Part shown: positions 1 to 9,755 of the stretch, piece after piece | Position numbering within the stretch: the stretch's first letter is position 1 | Layout: each line of letters begins with the position of its first letter | Assembly: GCA_035528395.1 (NCBI GenBank) | Contig: DATKYR010000066.1 | Span: 1-41,477 of the forward strand | DNA from: NIOZ-UU13 sp035528395 | GTDB taxonomy: Bacteria; Planctomycetota; Phycisphaerae; Sedimentisphaerales; Anaerobacaceae | Length of the DNA stretch: 41,477 nucleotides | Reading direction: 5' to 3' | Made by a program: the position numbers and the translations under genes | The notes under the pieces: model-generated | The model's database searches: none | What the model saw: only the letters and a program-made list of their open reading frames with translations | Told to the model about the DNA's origin: nothing

Positions 1-59
1 TATCGCTAAGTCATGTTAAAAACCGCAACCCAAAAAAGGCTGCAGTGAAAAAAGAATAG
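1..59 (+). CDS. C-terminal end of an unidentified gene, cut by the window edge
   Basis: Codons in the frame starting at base 3 run without a stop to TAG at 57-59 and give a lysine-rich tail ending NPKKAAVKKE. Basic C-terminal tails of this kind are common on DNA-binding proteins, but 18 codons are too few to assign a family. No further ORF follows before the convergent recombinase gene that ends at 201; the 140-base gap contains nothing I recognise. The frame may also be open by chance. Confidence 0.3.
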   Translation, partial: SLSHVKNRNPKKAAVKKE

Positions 60-200
60 AAATCACCCGACACTCAACTCCGAAGCCAAAAGATTCAGCT
101 GGATAACTATATCCACGAGGATTACTGACAAATAAGAAGAGTCACTACCTTATGCTGGTTGATTTTTGAGATGAACACAATTTAACAAACCACTAAATTG

Positions 201-1025
201 TCAGCCATCCAGCACATCCGTAATACCTAATAAATCGACTGGTGCGAGGTGTAGATATATTTCCTCCGTCGTGGAAATGCTGCTGTGTCCAAGGATTTTC
301 GATAATTTATAAATATTAACGCCACGTTTAATCATTTTGGTTGCGAAAAAATGACGGCATGAATGAGCACCACAGATTGGGATGTTAATCTTTTTAGCTA
401 CTCTGCGCATCATCCAACTTGCACCTTCGCCGCCGGGATAGCGTTGCGTAAACTGAAGAAATTCGTTGTCCGGCAATCGCTTATATCTTTGTAAAACTTC
501 TCTGCAGTTTTCGTTTAGTGGAACCACGCGAAATTTTCGTCCTTTCCCAGTAATGCGTAAAAATTTCCTATCTGCTGGAATGTCACCCCAGCGAATGTTG
601 CGAAACTCGGATTTACGAAGACCAGTATTAGCCAGCCAGATAATTATGTCGCGATCCATTCCTCGAGCGTGTTTCAACAATAGTTGATATTCATCCTCTG
701 TTAATACTCTTTGCTTAGGAGGGTCTTCTTTTAGGAATGATATTTTACCGTGTATTGGAGATTCTATACCGCATTTCCTCTGCCTCCAGTTGCAGAAGCT
801 ACGAGTGATGATTAGATAAGTGTTCCATTCCCGCCGTGAGCCTCCTGCTTCAAATTTTTTCGTCAACCATTTTTCCACTGCGTCTGCTGTAAATTGCTGA
901 CCGTTTTGCGAAATATGTTTTTGCAACTGATGAATTACGTTGCTATACGTTCGGCATGTCGTCGCAGAGTAATTGCGTCGACAAAACGAAAGCCACTCGC
1001 GGATGTGTTCATTCACTTTTTCCAT
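201..1025 (-). CDS. tyrosine recombinase (phage integrase / XerC-D type)
   Basis: A complete 274-residue site-specific recombinase that would cut and rejoin DNA through a 3'-phosphotyrosine. The N-terminal SAM-like core-binding domain covers about residues 1-90. The catalytic domain carries the full set: Arg137 in TGLRKSE, Lys161/164 in GKGRK, His221-x-x-Arg224 in HSCRH, His247 in LGHSS and Tyr257 in EEIYLHL. The length is that of short XerC/D or integron-type enzymes, without the arm-binding N-terminus of phage lambda-type integrases. The ATG is preceded by GAGGTGAG at good spacing. It lies alone, facing left. It could be the integrase of the element whose right end is near 24.3 kb, or an independent element; no excisionase lies beside it. 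The family call is firm, the partner site unknown. Confidence 0.93.
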   Translation of the reverse strand: MEKVNEHIREWLSFCRRNYSATTCRTYSNVIHQLQKHISQNGQQFTADAVEKWLTKKFEAGGSRREWNTYLIITRSFCNWRQRKCGIESPIHGKISFLKEDPPKQRVLTEDEYQLLLKHARGMDRDIIIWLANTGLRKSEFRNIRWGDIPADRKFLRITGKGRKFRVVPLNENCREVLQRYKRLPDNEFLQFTQRYPGGEGASWMMRRVAKKINIPICGAHSCRHFFATKMIKRGVNIYKLSKILGHSSISTTEEIYLHLAPVDLLGITDVLDG

Positions 1026-1611
1026 TTTCTCACCTCTCTCTTTCCCAAAACATCTTATCGGACAGATTTAGGACCGGCTTTATTAACAACAAGCCACAAC
1101 TTTTTTCCGGACAAAAATATGTTAATCCCAGATTTTCTTGCCGATGGGCTCCAGGCAAGAATCAAACGGTTGAGTGCGCCTGGTCAAACCCTCGTAATCG
1201 ACGACGAGCGAGAAAGCGTCGTGCCGGTCCAGGTGCGTCCTCGGCAAAGTCTTCATGGAGGTTCTGGAGCGTAGGAACGCAAATTCGCGTGCTACCGCTT
1301 CCCACAATTAGCGAAGGCAACCCGGAAAGGGGAATCAGTTCACCCACTCGCTCCGACCACAGGATAAATCTTAAATAAGATGCTAAATAAATTTGCGCGA
1401 AAATGAGGCCAGTTGCGCTTGTCAAGCGGGTGTCGGACCACTGAAAAACAGCGTAATTCTAATAATTGCTCTTTGAAAAGAGAATATTCAGGTATGTGTC
1501 AGTGAACAAAAGCCCTCGGACATATCAAACTCAATCAAAATGGAAGAGTTGTGCTTCAATGTTTGAAGTTTTGAGAGAAGCCAGCCGTTCACCGAGATAG
1601 CCACTCCGGTA
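1026..1611. other. gap without a recognisable gene
   Basis: Short open frames exist on both strands (for example 1162-1425 minus), but none has a ribosome binding site, a known motif or matching extent, and they overlap one another. The first part is moderately GC-rich and the part from about 1370 to 1600 is AT-rich. I see no RNA gene or repeat. Confidence 0.4.
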
Positions 1612-2000
1612 AGGCCGTAGAGATTGGAGTGGCCGATCCCGAGCGCATCGGCGTCATCGGCCACAGCCACGGCGGGCTCATGGTTGCCAACCTCCTGGCG
1701 CACACCGACCTGTTTCGGGCCGGCATCGCGCGCAGCGGCTCATACAACAAAACCAATCAGCCTTTCGGTTTCCAGTCCGAGCGTCGTTCACTCTTCGAGG
1801 CGAGGGATGTCTACATCCAGGTCTCGCCGACCTTCTTCGCCAACCAGGTCAACGAGCCGGCACTGATCATCCACGGTGACGACGACTCCAACCCGGGTAC
1901 CCTCACGTTCCAGTCCGAGGTCTTCTTCGAGGCCGTGCGCGGTTCGGGCGGCACCACCCGGCTCGTGCTGTTGCCCTTCGAGGACCACGGCTACCGGCCT
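1612..2000 (+). pseudogene. C-terminal catalytic fragment of an S9 (prolyl oligopeptidase / glutamyl endopeptidase-like) peptidase
   Basis: The translated fragment holds the end of an alpha/beta-hydrolase catalytic domain: the nucleophile elbow GHSHGG, the Asp loop HGDDDSN and the His motif FEDHGY, in the order and spacing of S9 peptidases such as the glutamyl endopeptidase group. Family members are 600-900 residues long; here everything before the Ser motif is missing and the frame meets a stop at 1572. Family similarity begins near 1612 and ends abruptly after HGYR at about 1999, exactly where the convergent gene 1999-4071 ends. The piece is clearly richer in G+C than the sequence on either side. 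It cannot make a working enzyme. It is either debris from a recombination event or a chimeric join in the assembly. Confidence 0.85.
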
Positions 2001-4071
2001 AAGGTGCTTGTTGACGATACAGGCGGATATCATCGAAGTAAACCTGTCCGGCACCGCCAGGCTGTGGATTGTTCCTTTCGCCAAAGCCAATACCAATACT
2101 TTCGACATTTGTAAGGTCTATTTCCTGATCTGCAAACTGCTGCAAATCTATTCTCCATTCAGTCCATTCGTCTATTGTTGATACATTGGGATCATCGTGA
2201 TAAATCACAGCACTGCTGTCGAGAACGATATACATCGGCTCGGGGTCATTGCTTAATATCCCGATATCCTGGTCCATCCATGGCTCCTGACTAACGTTCC
2301 CTGTAATAGTAACATTGGAGAATACAGCTTCACATACTTCCTCGGTATTATGGCTGGTCACTGCCAATCCTACATAAACAGTTGCACCCATATTTATAAA
2401 ATCGGTACCAAGCTGCGTCCATGTGCTGCCGTTAGTCGAATATGAAGCTATAAAGTCACCGGAAATGTCACGTTCTATTTTCACCCATATCGGCGCAGTG
2501 ACCTCGGTTTCTGTTGTTCCTGAACTGCCCGAATCTGCAGTAGTGCGACGCTGGAAGGAAACACCCTGCTCAGGTGTAACAACCACCATAGCATGCTTGG
2601 AACCCGGCTCCAGCGTATTGCGTAGCATAATACCGGCTTTCGCCCAGGGGTCTGTATTGTCTACACTGAGCACTCGTGCAGTAATCGAGCCAACACCGGT
2701 AAGCTGTTTGTAGGCAAAATGGAATTCATCTGAAGTATCCCAGATATCGGTGCCTGTGGCGGTCATCGTATAAGTGCCTGCAGGGTCTTCTGTAAAGCTG
2801 CCCAAATAAGGCGGATAACCCTGGAACCACAGCGAGAGTATTTCAACGCCTTCATCAGTCCAGTCAATCAGATCAGTCAAAGTTAAGGTGGCCTCAGAGT
2901 TTCCAGCGACTGTGTTGTCATAAAAATACGGCATCGACTGGGAGCCGTTGTGAACGATAGTCGTCTCGACGAAATGTTCTCCAGCAATAAAATCAGGCTC
3001 AGAATATCCAACTGCAGAACCATTTGTTGTAATACCGTATCCATCTATCCACGAATCGAATATCCTGTCAGGCGCAAAGTCGTTATAGTCCTCGAAATCA
3101 TCCACGGAAATGAAGTTACGGGTAGTAAAGCTCCAGAGTTTACCTTTCCATGGACTATTCGGCTCTGCCTCATTGACTTCATCAATTCGCCAGTAATATG
3201 TCTGGTCCCAATCCAGAAGACCTGGAGGATCATAACTGGCATCAACCTGCCCTTCACTAACGAGCACGCCCCGAGGATCATCCAAACTGGCTTCGTTAAC
3301 ATCATTAACATCAGTACCAAAGTACACATTACGCTTGTCGGCATAAATCCCCGGCGTCCAGCTGAGGACCACATCTCTTACTACATCCACGCTCATATCT
3401 TCAGGTACCGGCTCTCTGGCAAATTCCGGCGGTTCGCCAAACATGGTAATTCTGAGATTATCCACAAGGAACACCTGTGTCCACGGCTCCTCTATTTCCA
3501 CACCCGGCCACGGCGGACCACCGATTTCATAAGACCATGTAGGACTTGTCATGCTCCAGTCGGTTCCTTCCCACCAGGTTTTGTTATTTTCCTCCAGGTC
3601 CGCCAGGTTATATTCTATATGAACCCATTCGTCTTCCTGAAGAAGTTCCAGGACAGGCAAACCAAATCCATAGGTACCGCCACCGACCTCAGGATTGTAT
3701 GTGAGCACAAAAATCTCTATTAAATGAGGATTCCAGTTACCCTCGAGGTTGCGTATATCAAGCTCGAAGGTATAATCCGCCGGGTCTTCACTGGTGTTTC
3801 CGGTCATCTCGATGTCCGTCTTGTAGCCAAATCGTTGATTAATATCCGAACGAAGCGTTCCGGTATGTTGCCGTACGATACTTCCCTCGAATTCCGCATA
3901 CAGACCTTCATGCGAGGCAGCGTTGTCATTCCAAAGCCAGCCCTCAGTAGTGCTGCCTATCTCGCGGTCTTCAAAATCATCCTCATGCACAGCTATAATA
4001 TCAGCAAAGCATGTCATCGATCCCGCTAAGCACAGGAATAATGCGATTAGAATTACCTTTTTCATCCACAT
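1999..4071 (-). CDS. secreted multi-domain protein with Fn3-like and DUF1349/LamG-like modules, C-terminus probably truncated
   Basis: A 690-residue exported protein of a type abundant in Phycisphaerae. Residues 1-23 are a signal peptide (MWMKKVILIALFLCLAGS). A first beta-sandwich, carbohydrate-binding-like region follows to about residue 215 and ends in FLVDNLRI. A Fn3-like module sits at about 218-320 (VVLSWTPG, YADKRNVYFG, YYWRIDEVN). The last part is a second sandwich (FEDYND to YFDDIRLY) interrupted at about 430-600 by a DUF1349-type concanavalin-like insert (WAKAGIMLR, VWVKIER-like strand, VYVGLAV). The likely role is binding polysaccharide outside the cytoplasm; no catalytic motif is visible. 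AAGGAG lies 8 bases before the ATG. Relatives usually continue past YFDDIRLY into a dockerin-like tail; here the frame stops after eight more residues, at the boundary of the S9 peptidase fragment, so the end is probably lost. Confidence 0.85.
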   Translation of the reverse strand: MWMKKVILIALFLCLAGSMTCFADIIAVHEDDFEDREIGSTTEGWLWNDNAASHEGLYAEFEGSIVRQHTGTLRSDINQRFGYKTDIEMTGNTSEDPADYTFELDIRNLEGNWNPHLIEIFVLTYNPEVGGGTYGFGLPVLELLQEDEWVHIEYNLADLEENNKTWWEGTDWSMTSPTWSYEIGGPPWPGVEIEEPWTQVFLVDNLRITMFGEPPEFAREPVPEDMSVDVVRDVVLSWTPGIYADKRNVYFGTDVNDVNEASLDDPRGVLVSEGQVDASYDPPGLLDWDQTYYWRIDEVNEAEPNSPWKGKLWSFTTRNFISVDDFEDYNDFAPDRIFDSWIDGYGITTNGSAVGYSEPDFIAGEHFVETTIVHNGSQSMPYFYDNTVAGNSEATLTLTDLIDWTDEGVEILSLWFQGYPPYLGSFTEDPAGTYTMTATGTDIWDTSDEFHFAYKQLTGVGSITARVLSVDNTDPWAKAGIMLRNTLEPGSKHAMVVVTPEQGVSFQRRTTADSGSSGTTETEVTAPIWVKIERDISGDFIASYSTNGSTWTQLGTDFINMGATVYVGLAVTSHNTEEVCEAVFSNVTITGNVSQEPWMDQDIGILSNDPEPMYIVLDSSAVIYHDDPNVSTIDEWTEWRIDLQQFADQEIDLTNVESIGIGFGERNNPQPGGAGQVYFDDIRLYRQQAP

Positions 4072-5345
4072 AATTGATCTCCTTCAAAAAAGATTAAGTA
4101 AAGAATTATTGATATACTTCGATATACGATGGCGTATATACATGACCTCCAACCTTCTGGAAACAAACTATAGCCAAAGATATCCAAATGCCTATAAAAC
4201 CAGATACTACCTATAGTATCCCCTATCTTTGCCAAAATAGTTAGTCTATCCTTATTATACCGCATTGAAGGGTCAGAAGTGATATGAAAAACGGAATATC
4301 GGCAAGATTTTTCATCTCACCGACGGTAAAGTGCGCGGGTATATTCTAAAAAGTGCACCTAATGCGAGCGATCTAAGAGCGGGTTTCATGATAAAAATCG
4401 TCAAATGTAATTCGAAAACATCCGCGTGTTCATTAGGGATGCGAACATGGTCTTTTCACTTTTTTGTATTTTTTATATCTCACTTTGCTGTTTCTGCCGG
4501 TAAATTAGGAAAAAGCAACTAAAATAGTATGGATTTAATATGGACCAGGATAAGCGCACTTTAGAATTCCTGAAGCTCTTTGTACGACATCAGCAGGAAA
4601 TATATGCTTATCCTCCTTCTCGTTTTCTCACGCGTGGGTTTTATAGACCTTCTACTAGACAAGCAGGAACTCATAAGAAATAGATTATTGAAAGCAAATG
4701 GTTTGTGAGAGTGTCATTATGGACGTCATCGTAGGGCGTCAGTTTTAAACTGAAACCTTCAGATTTCGTAAGATCTCTGAACCTTTTATGTTTATATTGC
4801 AAAACAAAATTGCCAATTGCCCTGTAACGTTGTTTTTTATTACGGCTGTGTCGATAATTTTTCTTCTCAGGCCGAAAGCTCAACATCTTTACCCCATACC
4901 CCTCCTTTTATTCTTAGCGCCGAGGGCAAAGAGGCTACCATGTGCGGTAAACAGTCAACATGACCTCTGCCAAAAAATATAGTCGCCTTCTCACAGAGTA
5001 ACGATGTTTTCTGACCCCTATGGGCAGAAAACCTGTGATAAGCTACGTATATTACAGGATCACAGGACTTATATAATCTCCTATCTCCCTGTGAAGACTT
5101 AGCAGGCTGGTTCCTACCGTAACCGGTTGTTGGGCCAAAAGCATCGCCTCTTTATTTTTACCGACTAACAAGAAAAATGTAAAAAGGTCCCATAGAAAAG
5201 CCGATATGTTCTATAGTCCAGACTTTGCGAAGGAGCATCTCGAAAAATTTCATCCACAAGTTTGCAAGTTTGAATGTAAAAGGTTTTGAACAGGTCAATC
5301 GTATCATTGTTGCGAAAGAAGGACAATTTTTTTGGAGACGAGAAA
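4072..5345. other. long gap between divergent secreted-protein genes
   Basis: About 1.3 kb without a convincing gene; the short ORFs here lack ribosome binding sites and family motifs. The two flanking genes diverge, so promoters for both should lie inside. The only structure I can point to is the inverted-repeat cluster at 4991-5094, in the leader of the gene at 5346. Confidence 0.5.
4991..5094 (+). other. cluster of inverted repeats, possible structured leader RNA
   Basis: GTTTTCTG (5006-5013) pairs with CAGAAAAC (5025-5032), with an inner CCC/GGG pairing and a four-base loop. Outside it TCACAG (4991-4996) pairs with CTGTGA (5033-5038). A second pair, TCACAGG (5060-5066) and CCTGTGA (5088-5094), encloses 21 bases. 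The same TCACAG core thus occurs four times in alternating orientation. It lies about 250 bases before the gene at 5346 and could be part of its leader or an operator cluster. It does not match a riboswitch consensus I know. Confidence 0.4.
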
Positions 5346-8300
5346 ATGAAAAAGTCTTTACGTCTAATCCTTTCGGCTATGGCGATAACTATTCTTAGCC
5401 AGGGCAGCCTATTGGCTTGGAGTGAGCCCACACAGATTACAACAGGTGGTACTGCACCATCTCTCATTCAAGATTCTAGCGAGAAGTACTGGGTTGCTTT
5501 TTCCTATGGAGGTGATGTCTATATGGCAAATTCGCCGGATGGAATCACCTGGGGCACGCCAACAAAGATTACTAATTGGGGCAACTGTTCCTGGTCCTCA
5601 TTAATTCAAGATGCTGGCGGAGTTTACAGGTTAGCCTTTGGAGCAGGAAGTGCCGAGCCATATAAGATTTATGCGATGAGTTCTTCTGATGGTCTGAGCT
5701 GGTCGAGCCCAGTGCAGGTTCCAACCATCGGAACGTCTTTCGAGCCCTGCATTATCCAGGATTCAAATGGAAAATATTGGCTAACGTATAATACGTATTG
5801 GGGCATTTATATAGCAAGTTCGGATGACTTTGTAAACTGGGGATCGTCAACCAATATTGTCTCGGGCTTTATGGCTGGCTCTTGGCTTATTCAAGACTCC
5901 GCGGGGAAATATTGGGTGGCTTATTACTACCACGGTGGGAACTGGCCGGTGTACATCACCAGTTCTTCTAATGGAACATCCTGGGACAGCCCTATAGAAA
6001 TAGTCTCAGGTCAAGACGATGGATATTATAACGCTCGCAATCCTGAGCTAATCCAAGATTCAACAGGCACCTACTGGATGACATATGGCACAGTTGACCA
6101 GGGAGGCAAACATGATATAGCTCTTATTAGTTCCTTGGATGGAGTAAGTTGGGGCTCGCCTGTCATTGTTGCTGGAGGAGATTCTGATGATGGATATACC
6201 TCCAGCATTATTCAAGATGTTAGTGGAATGTACTGGGTGGTGTTCCCCTCGGACAGGTCGGGGGCTTGGAATCTATGGATAACTAGCATCACGGCTCAGG
6301 AGATAGGACTCTTTGCTTACTGGAAATTCGACGAAGGTAGTGGGTTCATTGCAGGTGACAGTTCTGGAAATGGAAAAGATGGGATAATAGATGGAGCAAC
6401 ATGGACAACCGGTAAGATTGGCGATGCCCTGAGCTTTGATGGTTTTGATGATTGGGTCGATATTCCGGATGACATCTCGCCTGAGCATATAACTCTGGAA
6501 GCATGGATATATCCAACAGGCGTTTATGACATAGGAGACCAGGGAAGTCCCATCATCACAAAAGAAACAGGAAGAGGAACACCACCGTGGTCAGAAAGCT
6601 TCGCTTGGAGACTACGTATAACACCACACACGCATAAGCTCCAGCTACAATGTTTTACACCAACAGGTGTCGGTGGAGGCAGCGCAGTATCAGACGCAGT
6701 ATTACAAATGGGAAAGTGGTACCATGTTGCAGGAACTTATGACGGAACGGAAACCAGAGTCTATATTAACGGGAACCTTGAAGGGAGTTATGTTGCTCCA
6801 ATTAGCGAGCCTTTGGTTACCAGCACCCTTCCAATAGGTATCGGGCATCTCCCAAACTGGTCTGTGCAATGGTTCGAAGGCATTATAGACGAAGTTCGTG
6901 TCTATGGCAGGGCATTGACCTCCGAAGAGATTGCTGAATATGCTGAGACGACGCCGGAACTTGAACTCGTTGGACTTGAAGTTATTCAGTCCATCCAGGA
7001 CTGGAAAAATAGCGTTCCGCTGATCGAAGGAAAAACCACGTATGTCCGAGCCCATATCCAGACCAATGGGCAAGATCCCGTCGAGGCTGTGGCCCATCTC
7101 CGTGGTTTTAGAGGGAGCGTCGAACTTGGAGGATCCCCCCTGACGGCGATTAATCAAGGGGGAAGCATTACTGCTGGACCTGATGCAGCAGCCCGCAGGG
7201 ACAACTGGAACGGCAGTCTTAACTTTCGTCTCCCAGAGGCTTGGCTGTATGGAACTACTACTCTCGAGCTACGCCTTGAAGGGGTTGGCGCAGAGATTGG
7301 ATGTAGTGAAGCAGCCGGTCCTGATTGTAACGACTGCTCTACAGAGGTGAGCTTTACGAAAACTGCCAAGCCGAGCTTTGTGTTCATCGGTGTCTCTTGG
7401 GTTGACTCAAATTCAGATTCTCATGAGCTTGACAGTGATGATTTTGCGGATATGGCTAGACAATTAAAAGCTATGTATCCTGTTGAAGACATAGATTACA
7501 CAACCTTGGAGATGCAAACACTTGTTGGAAGCCCACCATCACTATTTGAGGTGGTTTTAGAACTGGAGCTATTACGAGACCTTACTTGCATATATTCGGG
7601 TGACTGTGACAGTATATATTATGGAGCAGTTCCAGATGCGGACTGCGGAGCACTATTTTTGAACAATGATGGTTTAGCCAGTCCGTTTGGCACCGTGGCA
7701 GCTGGCTATCTGGGTTGTTCGTTGTTTGAGTCCACTCTTTTGCACGAAGTAGGTCATTGTTTGGGGCGTCCGCACACAGTCCGTCCCTTTGAAGTAGTCG
7801 GTCCATGTGGGTCAGTGGCAATTCCTTTGTTGACAGAGTCGTTTCCACATATTTATGATATCGAGGACGGACGTGGCCTTAAACCCTACATAGGACAAAT
7901 GCTTTCTGGTCAAGACCATCTCATCTACGGGCTACATACAGGTTACAGTCCCCCGGGCGTCATCAACCCCCTCAATTTCTTCGAGGTAATGAGTTATTGT
8001 CGACCTAGGTGGATTTCTGATCACACGTACAACCGTCTTCTGACCGCTATAAATAACAGATTTGCTGGCTCACTCCAAACACAATCTGTTACTCTAGGTG
8101 AGAATCAGGATTATCTTGTGGTGCGTGGGAGTATTGATTTCGAAAATAATACCGCTGAGTTTTTACCATCCACCTTTATTTCCAACCCTGTTGTTGCACC
8201 TGAAGAACCTACACCAAGTGATTACGTGCTGGAGCTATCGGATGCTGATAGCAACTTCATCACTGCTATTCCTTTTGAGCCTATTGAATACATAGCAGAC

Positions 8301-9755
8301 CTTCCTGCGGAAGGCGCTCGGGTGGGCTCATTCATTATATATGTTCCAGCAGATGCAAATATAAGGCAGGCAGTTGTCATTTACGACGGGAACGCGATTA
8401 GTTCGCTTACCGCGAGTGCCAATCCGCCAACAGTTCAGGTGGTCTTCCCGAATGGTGGCGAGAGCCTTGACAGCGAACAGGTCATGCTGGAGTGGACGGG
8501 AAGCGATCCTGACGCGGATAACCTTACATATGTCGTTCAGTACAGCACCGACGCAGGCAGCACATGGGAGACACTTACCGTCGACTGGCCTAATATAAAT
8601 TATGAGATCGATAGAAACTTTCTGGCAGGAACTAAGAATGGGCTAATAAGAGTAATAGCAAGTGACGGCTTTAATACTGCCACCGATGAGTCAGATGGTG
8701 TATTCTCAGTGTTAAATAACGTGCCGGATGTGATTATTATTAAGCCTAAGAAATACACCCTTTTCACTGGCAACCAGCTAATATTCTTTGAAGCAGTTGC
8801 ACTGGACCGTGAGGATGGTCAACTGTCCGGAGAGAGTCTGCAATGGTCGTCAAACATTGACGGGTTGCTGGGTACTGGTCGTGTTTTAACTCGGAAGGCA
8901 AGCGAACTTTCTGAAGGTTGCCACGTAATTACAGTAACGGCAACAGACAGCGAAGGCCTTATCGATACTGCATTTATCAATATATGGGTATTCCGGGAAC
9001 CTCCACCGAACCTGCCTCCTATTGCTGACGCCGGGTCTGACCAAACCGTTGAGCAAGAAAGCTACGATGGAACAGAGGTTACTTTGGATGGTTCTGGATC
9101 AATTGATCCTGATTCTACACCAGGCACCTATGACGATATAGTCTCTTTTGACTGGTATGATGGAGAGACGTTCCTTGGGAGGGGTGATATCATAAAGTAT
9201 ACCTTCCCACTCGGCATCCACACTGTTACTCTGGTGGTAACCGACAGTTTTGGGGAAACTGATGGTGATGAGGTGACCGTCATAGTTGAAGATACCACAC
9301 CACCCAAGGTAGCTTGTGCCTTTGTCCCCATCGAGGCCGAAGAGGATGAAGGTTTATTTGAGATAGGCTATAGTGCTACTGACCTCTGTGATCCTGGTCC
9401 AGAAGTGATTGCAGTGATTCTCACCCCTACTACCTTGGCCGACCCAGAATTAGAGCTAAAAGTTGAAAATGAGATCAAGATAGAATTTGATTTAAAAGAT
9501 AACCGGTTAGTTATTAAAGAAATTAAAGGCCCTGACCCAGAAGCTCTCTGGCAAGATATCCAACAACTGGGGGGCCTGAGAGTCAATATAGGGCAGAGAG
9601 TATCTATAGAATTAGATGGAGAGACTGAATTCAGAACCGAAAGAGGGGTTTTAAAGATCGAGGGAGTTTTACCTGCCTTAAGAGTTACTGTCACCGATGC
9701 TTCTGGAAATGTTGGAACGTGCACGGCTAATCCGTCGTTTGAATCTGGGCGGTAG
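5346..9755 (+). CDS. large secreted zinc metalloprotease with beta-propeller, LamG and Ig/PKD modules
   Basis: A 1469-residue exported protein. Residues 1-25 form a signal peptide. Residues 26-315 are about six repeats of the type LIQDS-G-YWV and SSDG-SWGSP, a BNR/glycosyl-hydrolase-like beta-propeller. Residues 320-535 are a LamG/concanavalin fold (YWKFDEGSG, WYHVAGTYDG, GIIDEVRVYGRAL). The next part carries a metzincin-type zinc site, HEVGHCLGRPH at residues 800-810, with a plausible Met-turn at Met882 in FEVMSYC. After it come Ig-like strands (PNGGES, WTGSDPDADN) and a PKD domain at about 1221-1315 (IADAGSDQTV, SFDWYDG, HTVTLVVTDSFG). It probably binds and cleaves extracellular glycoprotein or debris. 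I start at ATG 5346 because it opens the signal peptide and follows GGAG; an upstream in-frame ATG at 5286 would bury that signal. A hairpin terminator candidate follows at 9868. Confidence 0.88.
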   Translation: MKKSLRLILSAMAITILSQGSLLAWSEPTQITTGGTAPSLIQDSSEKYWVAFSYGGDVYMANSPDGITWGTPTKITNWGNCSWSSLIQDAGGVYRLAFGAGSAEPYKIYAMSSSDGLSWSSPVQVPTIGTSFEPCIIQDSNGKYWLTYNTYWGIYIASSDDFVNWGSSTNIVSGFMAGSWLIQDSAGKYWVAYYYHGGNWPVYITSSSNGTSWDSPIEIVSGQDDGYYNARNPELIQDSTGTYWMTYGTVDQGGKHDIALISSLDGVSWGSPVIVAGGDSDDGYTSSIIQDVSGMYWVVFPSDRSGAWNLWITSITAQEIGLFAYWKFDEGSGFIAGDSSGNGKDGIIDGATWTTGKIGDALSFDGFDDWVDIPDDISPEHITLEAWIYPTGVYDIGDQGSPIITKETGRGTPPWSESFAWRLRITPHTHKLQLQCFTPTGVGGGSAVSDAVLQMGKWYHVAGTYDGTETRVYINGNLEGSYVAPISEPLVTSTLPIGIGHLPNWSVQWFEGIIDEVRVYGRALTSEEIAEYAETTPELELVGLEVIQSIQDWKNSVPLIEGKTTYVRAHIQTNGQDPVEAVAHLRGFRGSVELGGSPLTAINQGGSITAGPDAAARRDNWNGSLNFRLPEAWLYGTTTLELRLEGVGAEIGCSEAAGPDCNDCSTEVSFTKTAKPSFVFIGVSWVDSNSDSHELDSDDFADMARQLKAMYPVEDIDYTTLEMQTLVGSPPSLFEVVLELELLRDLTCIYSGDCDSIYYGAVPDADCGALFLNNDGLASPFGTVAAGYLGCSLFESTLLHEVGHCLGRPHTVRPFEVVGPCGSVAIPLLTESFPHIYDIEDGRGLKPYIGQMLSGQDHLIYGLHTGYSPPGVINPLNFFEVMSYCRPRWISDHTYNRLLTAINNRFAGSLQTQSVTLGENQDYLVVRGSIDFENNTAEFLPSTFISNPVVAPEEPTPSDYVLELSDADSNFITAIPFEPIEYIADLPAEGARVGSFIIYVPADANIRQAVVIYDGNAISSLTASANPPTVQVVFPNGGESLDSEQVMLEWTGSDPDADNLTYVVQYSTDAGSTWETLTVDWPNINYEIDRNFLAGTKNGLIRVIASDGFNTATDESDGVFSVLNNVPDVIIIKPKKYTLFTGNQLIFFEAVALDREDGQLSGESLQWSSNIDGLLGTGRVLTRKASELSEGCHVITVTATDSEGLIDTAFINIWVFREPPPNLPPIADAGSDQTVEQESYDGTEVTLDGSGSIDPDSTPGTYDDIVSFDWYDGETFLGRGDIIKYTFPLGIHTVTLVVTDSFGETDGDEVTVIVEDTTPPKVACAFVPIEAEEDEGLFEIGYSATDLCDPGPEVIAVILTPTTLADPELELKVENEIKIEFDLKDNRLVIKEIKGPDPEALWQDIQQLGGLRVNIGQRVSIELDGETEFRTERGVLKIEGVLPALRVTVTDASGNVGTCTANPSFESGR

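Noticed and set aside
1122..1425. Small genes between the recombinase and the S9 fragment
   Set aside because: Competing frames on both strands, none with a start signal or family motif.
5030..5135. c-di-GMP (GEMM) riboswitch before the secreted metalloprotease gene
   Set aside because: The 3' part (GCAGGCTGGTTCCTACCG) looks slightly similar, but the core GGACGCAAAGCC is absent.
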